A DNA stretch of 64,000 bases from Agreia sp. VKM Ac-1783 (GTDB taxonomy: Bacteria; Actinomycetota; Actinomycetes; Actinomycetales; Microbacteriaceae). A program made the translations under genes and the position numbers. Positions 1 to 8,340 of this stretch are shown here, in pieces. How positions within the stretch are numbered: position 1 is the first letter of the stretch; every line of letters starts with the position of its first letter. The notes under the pieces are model-generated. The model saw nothing but the letters and a program-made list of their open reading frames with translations. It searched no databases and was not told the origin of the DNA. Location: contig NZ_FXWI01000004.1 of assembly GCF_900177765.1 (NCBI RefSeq), positions 248,001 through 312,000 of the forward strand. The letters run 5' to 3'.

Positions 1-197
1 GAGCGGGCCGTCGGGTTCGGTCCCGCGTAGCCGATCTCGGCTGCGGCGGCCAGGATGCGCGCCCTCGTGCGCTCGGTGATCGAGCCGGTGCGACGGTACG
101 CCAGCGACGCGGTGGAGGTCGAGACCTTCGCGAGCGCGGCGACGTCGGCAAGGGTCACAGAGGTGCGCGCCGGACTCGATCTCATGACTTTCACCAT
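1..197 (-). CDS. LacI-family transcriptional regulator, N-terminal part only
   Basis: Partial gene; the remainder lies left of the window. The visible 60-odd residues form a typical LacI helix-turn-helix: TLADVAALAKVSTSTASLAYR, followed by the hinge-side RILAAAAEIGYAGPNPTAR. The first ATG is at 197, with GGGAGGA 15 bases upstream; a second in-frame ATG at 185 is also possible. It is divergent from the ABC import operon starting at 333, and two perfect palindromes lie in between (248-259 and 286-302). By family precedent it should be a ligand-responsive repressor of that operon and of itself. The effector cannot be predicted because the sensor domain is not in the window. Confidence 0.85.
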   Translation of the reverse strand, partial: MVKVMRSSPARTSVTLADVAALAKVSTSTASLAYRRTGSITERTRARILAAAAEIGYAGPNPTAR

Positions 198-247
198 AGC
201 TACGCGCAGCTTCCTCCCAGGGCGAGTTAGGCACGATGTCCCCCAAT

Positions 248-259
248 CGCAACGTTGCG
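248..259. promoter_or_regulatory. Candidate LacI-family operator 1
   Basis: CGCAACGTTGCG is a perfect 12-base palindrome with a central CpG, the usual form of LacI-family operators. It lies between the divergent lacI-type gene and the ABC operon, about 50 bases upstream of the regulator's start. Confidence 0.55.
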
Positions 260-285
260 TTCACCATCGCAGCCCACTATCGAAA

Positions 286-302
286 CGATGCGATTCGCAT
301 CG
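286..302. promoter_or_regulatory. Candidate operator 2 (17-base palindrome)
   Basis: CGATGCGA-T-TCGCATCG is a perfect 8-1-8 palindrome, 26 bases downstream of the first palindrome and 30 bases before the binding-protein start. Its position is good for blocking transcription of the ABC operon. It may bind the divergent LacI-type protein or a second regulator, as the sequence differs from site 1. Confidence 0.5.
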
Positions 303-332
303 ACACCCGACCCGAAGGACCCAACACCCGTG

Positions 333-1496
333 ATGCCCCGTCGTTGTCTTCTTACCCTCTCCGCCGCCGCAGCGGTCGCGCTCGCGCTGGCCGGCTGCGC
401 TCCGACCGCCAGCACAGATGTGGCCGCCACCAACCACGCCGTGACCGACGCTTCGGGCACCGCGACCGTCTTCATCTCCGGCGACACCAATGTGCAGAGC
501 CTCTGGACCGACGCCATCATTCCCGCCTTCGAGAAGGCGAACCCCGGCGCATCCGTCACGACGACCCTCGACCTGCACGGCGAGCACGACGCGCAGACCA
601 TGGCGAAGCTCACCAGCTCGGTGCAGGCCAAGGAAGACCCCGGATTCGACCTCATCGACTCGGGCTTCATCCAGGCCGCCGGCAAGGCCGGTCTGCTCGA
701 AGACGTGTCGGCCGACAACATCCCCAACCTCGCCACGGTGCCCGACACCACGGTGAAGGCCGGCGCCGGATTCGGAATCCCGTACCGTGCCTCCTCCGTG
801 CTGCTCGCCTACGACTCCACCAAGGTGAAGACGCCGCCGACCACTCTCGACGAGCTGCTGAAGTGGATCACGGCCAACCCCGGCCAGTTCACCTACAACT
901 CGCCCTCCACCGGCGGCTCCGGTGCGGCCTTCGTGACCACCGTGCTCGACAAGTACGTCTCCGACGCGTCACGCACCGCCATGACCACGGGCTACGACCA
1001 GTCGCTCGAGGGCGAGTGGGACAAGGGCTTCGACGAGCTCAAGAGCCTCGGCTCGTCGATGTACCAGCAGGGCGTCTACCCCAACGGCAACAACCAGGTG
1101 CTCGAGTTGCTCGGCACAGGCGCGATCCAGATGGCGCCTGTCTGGAGCGACCAGGTCATCACGGCCCAGAAGACCGGCACCCTGCCCGCGAACATCAAGT
1201 ACGCGCAGATCTCGAACCCGTCGTTCACGGGAAGCGCCTCATACCTCGGCATTCCCAAGACGGCCGCACACAAGGACGTCGCGCAGAAGCTCGCCGACTA
1301 CGTGCTCTCTTCTGAGGGTCAGGCGCTCATCGCCTCGACCATCGCGGGCTATCCGGTGATCTCCCTCGACAACGTTCCTGCCGATCTGAAAGACAAGTTC
1401 GCCTCGGCCGACCCGTCGGCGCTGCGACCCACCTACTACAGCCAGATGGCGTCTGACATGAACAACCTCTGGGACGCGAAGGTTCCCGGACAGTGA
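333..1496 (+). CDS. Extracellular solute-binding lipoprotein of an ABC importer
   Basis: About 387 residues. The N-terminus is a lipoprotein signal: basic MPRR, a hydrophobic stretch and the lipobox LAGC, so the mature protein is anchored to the outer face of the membrane. The remainder resembles family 1 (MalE/UgpB/PhnS-like) binding proteins, for example LWTDAIIPAFEKANPG near the start of the mature domain. The start at 333 puts the signal peptide at the N-terminus; GTG at 330 is equally possible, while starts further upstream would run through the operator palindromes. The stop overlaps the next start (GTGA). From the enzyme at the operon end I infer a phosphodiester such as a glycerophosphodiester as the ligand; a phosphonate or sugar remains possible. 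Confidence 0.85.
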   Translation: MPRRCLLTLSAAAAVALALAGCAPTASTDVAATNHAVTDASGTATVFISGDTNVQSLWTDAIIPAFEKANPGASVTTTLDLHGEHDAQTMAKLTSSVQAKEDPGFDLIDSGFIQAAGKAGLLEDVSADNIPNLATVPDTTVKAGAGFGIPYRASSVLLAYDSTKVKTPPTTLDELLKWITANPGQFTYNSPSTGGSGAAFVTTVLDKYVSDASRTAMTTGYDQSLEGEWDKGFDELKSLGSSMYQQGVYPNGNNQVLELLGTGAIQMAPVWSDQVITAQKTGTLPANIKYAQISNPSFTGSASYLGIPKTAAHKDVAQKLADYVLSSEGQALIASTIAGYPVISLDNVPADLKDKFASADPSALRPTYYSQMASDMNNLWDAKVPGQ

Positions 1497-2443
1497 CCGA
1501 CATCCGATCGGGGCGTCGCGCCCCGGTCGGTGCCCGGCGGCGGGTCTCCCCTGAGGCCCGCCGCTCGGGCATCGGCCTCGCCATGGCACTGCCGCCCGTG
1601 GTACTGCTCGCACTCTTCGTGGGCGTTCCCGTGGTTCTCGCCATCGGCTTCAGCCTCGGCCACACCGGCGGGCTCAACAGCACGATCGCCTCGATCGGAC
1701 TGAACACCCGTGAGGCGACCAGCTGGTGGGGAACGGCACAGGCCTACGTCGACGTCTTCACCGACCCTCGCTTCACCCGCGACCTCGGGGTGACCGTCGG
1801 CGTGACCGTGGTCTCGACCGTCATCGTGCTGGCCTTGGCCCTCGGCATCGCCCTCAACCTGCGGCTGCGCGGCGGACGGCTCGCGAGCGTCTTCGCCGGC
1901 CTGGCCGTGGTGCCTCTCTTCATCCCCGTGGTGATCGCGTCGTGGGCCATCCTGACCTTCTACTCGGGCGACGGATTCGTGCGCACCGTCTTCGCCCTCG
2001 TCGGCCTGACCGGGCCGACCTGGGGCTATACGACCGTGGCCGTGGTCATCGGCTCGGTGTGGACGAGTCTGCCGTTCGCCACGCTCATGGCCATCTCGGG
2101 GGTGCAGTCCATTCCCGACGCGATGATCGAGGCCGCGAAGGATGCCGGTGCCTCGTCGTTCGCGATCGTCACCCGGATCCTCGTTCCCCTGAGCGCGATC
2201 CCGCTCGTGATCGCCGCGACCTTCACGGCCATCGGAGTGCTCGGCTCGTTCACCGTCCCGTACTTCACCGGGCCGAACGCGCCCAGCATGCTGGGCGTCG
2301 ACATCTCCAAGTACTTCCAGGCGTTCAACCACCCGCAGCAGGCGATCGTGATGGCCGTCGTCGTCTTCGTCCTCGCATCCGGAATCGCGTTCTTCTACGT
2401 GTGGGCGAACTTTCGATCGGCAAAGAAAGAAGGTCGGGTCTGA
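1493..2443 (+). CDS. ABC importer permease, first subunit
   Basis: 316 residues with a cytoplasmic basic N-terminus, then about six hydrophobic segments (ALPPVVLLALFVGVPVVLAIG is the first). The binding-protein-dependent permease signature is visible as EAAKDAGASSFAIVTRILVPL, the EAA loop that contacts the ATPase. Starts with GTG overlapping the stop of the binding protein and ends by sharing one base with the next start, so expression is translationally coupled. Similar to PhnU/UgpA-type inner-membrane subunits. Confidence 0.88.
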   Translation: MTDIRSGRRAPVGARRRVSPEARRSGIGLAMALPPVVLLALFVGVPVVLAIGFSLGHTGGLNSTIASIGLNTREATSWWGTAQAYVDVFTDPRFTRDLGVTVGVTVVSTVIVLALALGIALNLRLRGGRLASVFAGLAVVPLFIPVVIASWAILTFYSGDGFVRTVFALVGLTGPTWGYTTVAVVIGSVWTSLPFATLMAISGVQSIPDAMIEAAKDAGASSFAIVTRILVPLSAIPLVIAATFTAIGVLGSFTVPYFTGPNAPSMLGVDISKYFQAFNHPQQAIVMAVVVFVLASGIAFFYVWANFRSAKKEGRV

Positions 2444-3258
2444 TGCGCGCACGCATGCTCTCTCGCGGCGTCGTCACGGGCGCCCTGTTCGTCGTCGTGG
2501 CCGTGTTCATCCTGGGTCCGCTGCTGTGGCTCGCGGCGCACGCCTTCGCCACCTCGTGGGACTACCCGAGCCTGCTTCCCGCCGGGCTCACCCTGGACTG
2601 GTGGTCGGTGGTCTTCAACGACGCCGAGCTCGGTGCCGCCGTGCGCAACTCGCTGTACTTCGCGCCGCTGACCGTGCTCGTCTCGGCGGTGGTGTGCCTG
2701 CCGGCGGCGTATGCCTTCTCGCGCTTCGAGTTCCCGGGCCGCCGCATCTTCCTGGTCGGCTTGTTCGCCACGAACGCGTTTCCGAAGATGGGGCTCTTCG
2801 TCTCGATGGCGTCGCTGTTCTACGGACTGCACCTCATGAACACCATCGCCGGCGTCGTCATCGTGCAGCTCGTGGGCACCGTGGTGTTCATGACGTGGAT
2901 TCCGGCGGCGGCCTTCAGCTCGGTGCCGCGCGCGCTCGAAGAGGCGGCCCGCGATGCCGGGGCCGGGCGCATCCGCACCTTCGTGCGTGTGACCCTGCCG
3001 CTCGCCCTGCCGGGCATCCTCGTCGCCATCCTCATGTCGTTTCTCGCGGCCTTCGACGAGGCCCAGGGCACCTACCTCGTGGGAGCGCCCGTCTACATGA
3101 CCATGCCCACCGAGATGTACTCGCTCGTTCTGAACTACCCCAAGCAGGTCGCCGCGGTCTTCGCGATCCTGCTCTCCGTTCCCTCCGTCGCCCTTCTGCT
3201 CTTCGCCCGCCGCTTCATCATGGGCGGACGTCTGGCCGAGGGCTTCCAGATTCGTTAG
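2443..3258 (+). CDS. ABC importer permease, second subunit
   Basis: 271 residues, about six membrane segments (GALFVVVAVFILGPLLWLAA first), with the EAA-loop signature EEAARDAGAGRIRTFVRVTLPL. The ATG shares its A with the TGA of the first permease gene. Resembles the UgpE/PhnV class. Together with the first permease it should form the heterodimeric channel energised by the ATPase encoded 8 bases downstream. Confidence 0.88.
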   Translation: MRARMLSRGVVTGALFVVVAVFILGPLLWLAAHAFATSWDYPSLLPAGLTLDWWSVVFNDAELGAAVRNSLYFAPLTVLVSAVVCLPAAYAFSRFEFPGRRIFLVGLFATNAFPKMGLFVSMASLFYGLHLMNTIAGVVIVQLVGTVVFMTWIPAAAFSSVPRALEEAARDAGAGRIRTFVRVTLPLALPGILVAILMSFLAAFDEAQGTYLVGAPVYMTMPTEMYSLVLNYPKQVAAVFAILLSVPSVALLLFARRFIMGGRLAEGFQIR

Positions 3259-3266
3259 GCACGACC

Positions 3267-4412
3267 ATGACACCACTCACCAAGACCGACGCGACGTCGG
3301 GACTCAGAGTCACCGCCCTGACCAAGGTGCTGAGCAACCGCACTATCGTCGAGAACTTCGAACTCGATGTGGCCGCGGGCGAGCTCGTCGCGCTGCTCGG
3401 CCCCTCCGGATGCGGCAAGACCACGACGCTGCGCATGATGGCCGGCTTCCTTCAGCCCGACACCGGCTCGGTCAGCATCGGCGGGGTCGATGTCACCGAC
3501 AAGGGCCCGGACAAGAGGCCGAGCGCCATGGTCTTCCAGAACTACGCGCTCTGGCCGCACCTCACGGTCTTCAAGAACGTGGCCTTTCCCCTGAGCATCA
3601 AGCGCGTGCCCCGTGCCGAGATCACCCAGCGCGTGATGGCGGCCCTCGAGACCGTGAACCTCGCCCACCACGCCCACTCCCGCCCGGCGCACATCTCCGG
3701 AGGTGAGCAGCAGCGCGCTGCCCTCGCCCGGGCGATCGTGCAGCGCCCCGATCTGCTGCTGCTCGACGAGCCCCTGTCGAACCTCGACGCGAAGCTCCGG
3801 GTCAAGGTGCGCGAGGAGATCCGCGACATCCAGCAGCGCCTCGGCATCACCACGGTGATGGTCACCCACGACCAAGACGAGGCGATGGCCATCTCCGACC
3901 GCGTCGCGGTGATGAACGCGGGCCGCATCGAGCAGGTGTCGACCCCGACCGAGCTCTACGCGAATCCGCGCACCCTGTTCGTGGCGTCGTTCATCGGCAG
4001 CATGAACGTGCTGCCCGCTCCGACCCTGTTCGAGAGCGCGAGCCTGAGCCACGTGCCGAATACGGTTCCGGATGCCGTGGCCGGCACCTCGACGACGGGC
4101 ACCTCGGCCGACGTACCGCCCGCGGAGGCCTGGGCGGTACGCCCCGAAGACGTGCTCTTCGAACCCGCTTCAGGCGTGCGTCGCGCCGGCGCGACGCCCG
4201 TCGAGGTGCGTCGGGTGCTTCCCCACGGACACTTCTCAGAGCTCGTTCTCAACGCGGGCGGGGCCGAGGTTCGCTCGATCGTCGGCGGAGCACCTCCCGC
4301 GGTGGGCGACCACGGAACGGTGACGCTGAACAACGTGCGGCACTACGTCGACGGCACTCTCGTCGACGGCCGCAGCCGCACGGCGCGCGTGCTGGCAGGG
4401 GCGAAGGCGTGA
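3267..4412 (+). CDS. ABC importer ATPase, MalK/UgpC/PhnT type
   Basis: 381 residues. The nucleotide-binding domain shows Walker A GPSGCGKTT, Q-loop MVFQNYALWPHLTV, signature SGGEQQR, Walker B LLLLDEPLSNLD and the H-loop VTHDQDEA. After residue ~240 comes a C-terminal TOBE-like regulatory domain, as in ATPases of carbohydrate, glycerol phosphate and phosphonate importers. The start follows the second permease closely, and the stop overlaps the next gene as GTGA. It is the cytoplasmic energy-coupling subunit, possibly shared with other importers, as MalK-type ATPases sometimes are. Confidence 0.92.
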   Translation: MTPLTKTDATSGLRVTALTKVLSNRTIVENFELDVAAGELVALLGPSGCGKTTTLRMMAGFLQPDTGSVSIGGVDVTDKGPDKRPSAMVFQNYALWPHLTVFKNVAFPLSIKRVPRAEITQRVMAALETVNLAHHAHSRPAHISGGEQQRAALARAIVQRPDLLLLDEPLSNLDAKLRVKVREEIRDIQQRLGITTVMVTHDQDEAMAISDRVAVMNAGRIEQVSTPTELYANPRTLFVASFIGSMNVLPAPTLFESASLSHVPNTVPDAVAGTSTTGTSADVPPAEAWAVRPEDVLFEPASGVRRAGATPVEVRRVLPHGHFSELVLNAGGAEVRSIVGGAPPAVGDHGTVTLNNVRHYVDGTLVDGRSRTARVLAGAKA

Positions 4413-5932
4413 CGGCGGTCGTCGCCCACCGCGGCGACTCCTCGGTTCACCGCGAGAACACCCTCGCAGCGATCCGCTCTGCGATCGCGGCCGGAGCCGA
4501 CACGATCGAGATCGACGTGCGGCTCACGGGCGACGGCGAGGTCGTGCTGCTGCACGACGCCACCTTGCAGCGCCTGTGGGGCGTCGACGAGCATCTCGCC
4601 AACCTCACCCTGGCCGAGGTCGAGAAGCTGGGCGGGGGCGAGCTGCGCATCCCCTTGCTGAGCGACGTGCTGCACCTGATGCACGACGCGGCACCCCTCC
4701 TGCTCATCGACATGGACTCCCCGGAACCCGCGGCCGCCGCACACCGCGTCGTCGCGGCATCCGGATCGACGGTCAGAGTCGCCTGGTGCGGCCACATCGA
4801 GGCGATGAGAATGATCCGTCGCCGCGACGCGGCAGCCGAGATCTGGATGCCGTGGGCCGAGGCGAGTGCGCCCAACGCGCTCGACGTCGCCGAGCTGCGG
4901 CCCGCCGTCGTGAACCTGCCCCACGTCTTCGTCGGACGCGAACTCGTCGCGGCCATCCATTCGCTCGGCGTGCGGGTCTCGTGCTGGACAGTGGACGACG
5001 CCGAGCAGATGGCGTGGCTCCTGTCTATCGGAGTGGACTCGATCACGAGCAACCGGCTCGCCCTTCTCATGTGCCTTCGCGACAACGACGCGGCGGCGAC
5101 CGTTCAGATGATTCCTCGCGCTCGGCTCATCGCCCGCGAGTTGGCTGCCTGGGCCGTCGAGTACGTTCGCAAGCACCACGTCACTTCCGTGTCGACCAAG
5201 GCCAACCCCGCCGACCACGTCACCGAGATCGACCTCGCCATCGAGCGCGTCGTGCGCGCAGTCATCGGCGCCCAGTTCGCCGATCACTGCTTCGTCGGCG
5301 AGGAGTTCGGCGGCGAGGCACAAGCGGACAGGCCGTGCTGGTACCTCGACCCCGTCGACGGCACAGCCAACCTCGCCAACGGCATGCCGTGGACGAGCTT
5401 CTCGCTCGCCCTGGTCATCAACGGCGCACCGGTCGTCGGCGTCGTCGCCGATCCCTGGCGCGGTGTGATCGTCGAAGCCGAGGCCGGCGGCGGCGCCTGG
5501 TCCAACGGCATCCGCCTGTGCCTCGACAAGGCGGATGCCGAGGCTGTGTCGGCGCCCGCGATCGGCCCGGGCCCCGATCCCCTGCGCGGCGCGATGGTCA
5601 GCACCGAGCTCGCGGCGCACGCGGCGTGGTCGGGCATGCTGCCGATGCTCGAGGCTCTGTCGCAGCGCTATTGCACGATGCGCATCATGGGATCGGGCAC
5701 GCTGACCGTCGCCGGCATCGCCCTCGGGCACGGAATCGGCGCCGTGATCGGCCGCTTCGGGCCCGTCGACCATCTGGCCGCCGTGCTGATCGTGCGCGAG
5801 GCCGGAGGCGTGGTCCTCGACGAGAACGGCGATGACACGCTGTTTCCGTCGAGCGGCGGAGTGCTCGCGGCGGCGAACCGTCAGGCCGCAGAGCAGCTTC
5901 ATACGCTGTGGCGGGAGGCCGTTGCTCGGTAA
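4409..5932 (+). CDS. Fused glycerophosphodiester phosphodiesterase / inositol monophosphatase
   Basis: 507 residues with two enzyme domains. Residues ~1-220 are a GDPD TIM barrel: AHRGDS (His7, Arg8), ENT, EIDVRL (Glu34, Asp36) and the catalytic HD at 49-50. Residues ~240-505 are an inositol-monophosphatase fold with all metal motifs: VGEEF (~296-300), DPVDGTAN (~314-321) and VDHLAAVLIVREAGG near the C-terminus. Both sites look intact. GDPDs cleave glycerophosphodiesters and IMPases remove phosphate from inositol phosphates. If the GDPD half releases inositol phosphate, as glycerophosphoinositol inositolphosphodiesterases do, the second half could finish to free inositol. This is inference. 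No signal peptide, so it acts on the imported substrate in the cytoplasm. Confidence 0.88.
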   Translation: MTAVVAHRGDSSVHRENTLAAIRSAIAAGADTIEIDVRLTGDGEVVLLHDATLQRLWGVDEHLANLTLAEVEKLGGGELRIPLLSDVLHLMHDAAPLLLIDMDSPEPAAAAHRVVAASGSTVRVAWCGHIEAMRMIRRRDAAAEIWMPWAEASAPNALDVAELRPAVVNLPHVFVGRELVAAIHSLGVRVSCWTVDDAEQMAWLLSIGVDSITSNRLALLMCLRDNDAAATVQMIPRARLIARELAAWAVEYVRKHHVTSVSTKANPADHVTEIDLAIERVVRAVIGAQFADHCFVGEEFGGEAQADRPCWYLDPVDGTANLANGMPWTSFSLALVINGAPVVGVVADPWRGVIVEAEAGGGAWSNGIRLCLDKADAEAVSAPAIGPGPDPLRGAMVSTELAAHAAWSGMLPMLEALSQRYCTMRIMGSGTLTVAGIALGHGIGAVIGRFGPVDHLAAVLIVREAGGVVLDENGDDTLFPSSGGVLAAANRQAAEQLHTLWREAVAR

Positions 5933-5968
5933 GGTTCGATGCAGTCGTCACCCGCACAAAGGAGTCCC

Positions 5969-6931
5969 ATGCTGATCGAAGCCGACCTCGACGCCGTTCG
6001 CCGCCACGAGATCGCGAGCCGAGAGCCCGCCGACTTCGACGCCTTTTGGCGCAAAACGGTGGCGGCCGCGAACGACGTTCCACTCGACGTGCGTATCGAG
6101 CGGGTCGAGAGCGTGCTCAGCCTCATCGACGTGTTCGACGTGACCTTCCGCGGTGCCGACGGCACCGATGTGAAGGCGTGGCTGCGTGTGCCCGCCGGCG
6201 CCACGACCGCCCTGCCCACGGTCGTCACCTATGTCGGCTACGGTGGCGGGCGGGGTAAGCCAGAGGAGTCTCTCACCTGGGTCGCGGCAGGCTTCGCGCA
6301 TCTGCACATGGATACGCGCGGCCAAGGAGCGGGGTGGAGCGTCGGCGACACACCGGATGCCGGCCCCGGCGGCCCGCAGATTCCCGGGGTGATGACCAAG
6401 GGCATCCAGAACCGCGACGACTACTACTACCGGCGACTGTTCGTCGATGCGGTGCGCGCCGTCGACGCGGCGAAGCAGCTGCCGCAGGTCGATGGCAGCC
6501 GCATCGCTGTGGCCGGCGGCAGCCAGGGCGGCGGCCTCGCGCTCGCCGTGGCTGGGCTGCGTGACGACCTCGCCGCGGTCGTGGCGTTCGTTCCCTTTCT
6601 CTGCGACTTCGCTCGAGCCACCCTGATCACCGATGCGTACCCGTACCACGAGATCGTCGACTACCTGCGAATCCATCGCGACCAGGCGGCATCCGTCTAT
6701 GACGTGCTCGGCAGCTTCGATGCCGTGAACCACGCGCGTCGCGCCACGGCTCCGGCGCACTTCTCGGTCGCGTTGATGGATGCGACCTGCCCGGCTTCCA
6801 CGGTCTACGCCGCGTTCAACGCGTACGCCGGAGAGAAGGAGATCACCGAGTGGGCGTTCAACGGCCACGAGGGCGGCGGAATCGAAGACGAGACGCAGGC
6901 GATCGCGTTCCTGAAGAAGCACCTGCTGTAG
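5969..6931 (+). CDS. Acetyl xylan esterase / cephalosporin C deacetylase family (CE7)
   Basis: 320 residues, alpha/beta hydrolase. The start at 5969 is preceded by AAAGGAG five bases upstream. Visible catalytic elements are the nucleophile elbow GGSQGG, a late Asp in LMDATCPAST and the His in NGHEGG; HMDTRGQG and the QIPG/DDYYYRR blocks are typical of the Axe/Cah family. These cytoplasmic esterases remove acetyl groups from small acetylated sugars. It follows the GDPD-IMPase gene by 36 bases on the same strand and may be read with that operon, which would suggest that the imported substrate can be acylated, but it may equally be independent. Confidence 0.88.
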   Translation: MLIEADLDAVRRHEIASREPADFDAFWRKTVAAANDVPLDVRIERVESVLSLIDVFDVTFRGADGTDVKAWLRVPAGATTALPTVVTYVGYGGGRGKPEESLTWVAAGFAHLHMDTRGQGAGWSVGDTPDAGPGGPQIPGVMTKGIQNRDDYYYRRLFVDAVRAVDAAKQLPQVDGSRIAVAGGSQGGGLALAVAGLRDDLAAVVAFVPFLCDFARATLITDAYPYHEIVDYLRIHRDQAASVYDVLGSFDAVNHARRATAPAHFSVALMDATCPASTVYAAFNAYAGEKEITEWAFNGHEGGGIEDETQAIAFLKKHLL

Positions 6932-6936
6932 CTTCT

Positions 6937-6984
6937 CTTCGACGGGCTCAGGGAACGGGAATCCGTTCGTCGAGGCTGTCGAGA
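6937..6984. repeat. REP-like inverted repeat (family 2, full copy)
   Basis: Left arm 6937-6958 (CTTCGACGGGCTCAGGGAACGG) pairs imperfectly with right arm 6963-6983, with only four bases between them, directly after the esterase stop. A half unit with three mismatches in 23 lies inside hemY at 39753-39775. It could act as a transcription terminator or be a mobile palindromic repeat. Confidence 0.6.
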
Positions 6985-7002
6985 CGCCGCTAGCATCGGC
7001 TC

Positions 7003-7638
7003 ATGGTGCCCCTCGAGAATCTCGCCGCCTTCGCGCTGGCCGCGCTTGCCCTCGCCGCGCTTCCCGGACCGAGCGTGCTCTTCATCATCGGCCGCTCCCT
7101 GTCGCTCGGCCGTGCCGCCGGGCTGCTCAGCGTCGTCGGCAACGCCAGCGGCATGGCCCTGCAGGTGGCCGCGGTGGCCGCCGGAATCGGCGCACTCGTT
7201 GCCTCGAGCATCGTGGCGTTCACGATCATCAAGTTCGTGGGTGCCGCCTATCTGATCTACCTCGGCGTGCAGGCCATCCGGCATCGCAACCGGGTGACGG
7301 ATGCCGACTCCCGCGCGACTCCGCGCACGCTGCGGCGGGTCTATGGCGAGGCCGTGATCGTGGGCGTCTCGAACCCGAAGTCGATCGTCTTCTTCGTGGC
7401 GATCCTGCCCCAGTTCGTGTCGCGCGGCAGCGGCTCGGTGCCGCTTCAGCTCGCCGAACTCGGTGTCGTCTTCCTGCTCTTCGCCGTGGCGTTCGACAGC
7501 ATCTGGGCGCTGACCGCCGGGCAGGCTCGCGCGTGGTTCGCCACAAACCCTCGTCGTCTGTCGAGGCTCGGCTCCACCGGCGGAGTCCTCATGATCGGGC
7601 TCGGCGGCGGGCTCGCCCTCACCGGCAACAAGAGCTAG
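7003..7638 (+). CDS. LysE/RhtB-family amino acid exporter
   Basis: 211 residues, about six hydrophobic segments; PGPSVLFIIGRSLSLGRAAGL at the N-terminus is the LysE/RhtB signature and GVSNPKSIVFFVAILPQFV the central block of the family. Exports amino acids or related metabolites across the inner membrane; the substrate cannot be assigned. A TANNNT hexamer (TAGCAT, 6991-6996) sits 7-12 bases before the ATG and no ribosome binding site is seen, which fits a leaderless mRNA. Convergent with cysE, with a palindromic repeat in the gap. Confidence 0.88.
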   Translation: MVPLENLAAFALAALALAALPGPSVLFIIGRSLSLGRAAGLLSVVGNASGMALQVAAVAAGIGALVASSIVAFTIIKFVGAAYLIYLGVQAIRHRNRVTDADSRATPRTLRRVYGEAVIVGVSNPKSIVFFVAILPQFVSRGSGSVPLQLAELGVVFLLFAVAFDSIWALTAGQARAWFATNPRRLSRLGSTGGVLMIGLGGGLALTGNKS

Positions 7639-7640
7639 CG

Positions 7641-7734
7641 GGTCTCGATACGGCAGCTTCGCGGCCTACTCGACCAGCGCGGGGGGTGCGCCGGTCGAGT
7701 AGCCGCGCGAGGAACGAGTCGGCGTATCGAGACC
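7641..7734. repeat. Palindromic repeat, family 1, copy A
   Basis: Begins GGTCTCGATACGGC, contains CCTACTCGACCAGCG, then its inverse GGTCGAGTAGCCGCG and TATCGAGACC, making a long two-armed hairpin. It fills the 107-base gap between the convergent LysE-type gene and cysE. Further copies are at 22269-22360 and 47358-47445. Likely function: bidirectional terminator or REP-like element. Confidence 0.8.
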
Positions 7735-7745
7735 AACGAGGGCCG

Positions 7746-8336
7746 TCAGATGTAGATCGCGGGGTCTGTGTAGAAGGCCTCTGCCGTCGGCTCCGCCGAG
7801 TGTGCCCTCGGGCGTGCCACGGCGGGGATGCCCGTGATCACCGAGTAGGGCGGCGCGTCGTGCACCACCACGGCCTGGGCTCCCACGACGGAGTGCGCGC
7901 CGATCACCAGCGGGCCGAGCAGCACGGCTCCGGCTCCCACGGTCACGTCGTTTCCGAGAGTCGGATGCCGCTTCTCGCGCGCCGTGCTCCGACCGCCGAG
8001 CGTGACCCCGTGATAGAGCATCACATCGTCGCCGATCTCGGCCGTCTCGCCGATCACGACTCCCATGCCGTGGTCGATGAAGAAGCGACGCCCGATCACC
8101 GCACCGGGGTGGATCTCGACGCCGGTCAGAAAACGCACGTACTGCGAGACGAGCCGCGCGGGCAGACGCAGCCGGCGCATCCAGAGCCTGTGAGCGACGC
8201 GATACCCCCACACGGCGTGCAACCCCGAATAGCTGAGCAGCACCTCGAGCCGCGAGCGGGAGGCGGGATCACGGAGTCTGGCCGTGCTGATGTCTTCGCG
8301 AACGCGAGCGAATGCCCCGGACGCGGCCAGCGGCAT
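7746..8336 (-). CDS. cysE: Serine O-acetyltransferase
   Basis: 196 residues, left-handed beta-helix acyltransferase. The hexapeptide repeats run from about residue 65; [28 protein letters not shown] carries the two catalytic histidines of the CysE family. It is the short (EpsC-like) form without the long N-terminal domain of the enteric enzyme. Converts serine and acetyl-CoA to O-acetylserine, the substrate of CysK encoded immediately upstream: the cysK stop and the cysE start are 4 bases apart on the same strand, so the two steps are co-expressed. Confidence 0.95.
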   Translation of the reverse strand: MPLAASGAFARVREDISTARLRDPASRSRLEVLLSYSGLHAVWGYRVAHRLWMRRLRLPARLVSQYVRFLTGVEIHPGAVIGRRFFIDHGMGVVIGETAEIGDDVMLYHGVTLGGRSTAREKRHPTLGNDVTVGAGAVLLGPLVIGAHSVVGAQAVVVHDAPPYSVITGIPAVARPRAHSAEPTAEAFYTDPAIYI

Positions 8337-8340
8337 CCGG

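Noticed and set aside
227-751. Minus-strand open frame of 174 codons opposite the binding-protein gene
   Set aside because: It lies wholly opposite a well-supported lipoprotein gene with a lipobox; long opposite-strand frames are usual in GC-rich DNA and the translation shows no family features.
4343-5902. 519-codon frame opposite the GDPD-IMPase gene
   Set aside because: Shadow frame rich in Arg, His and Gly with no recognisable domain; the plus-strand protein has all catalytic motifs of both enzymes.
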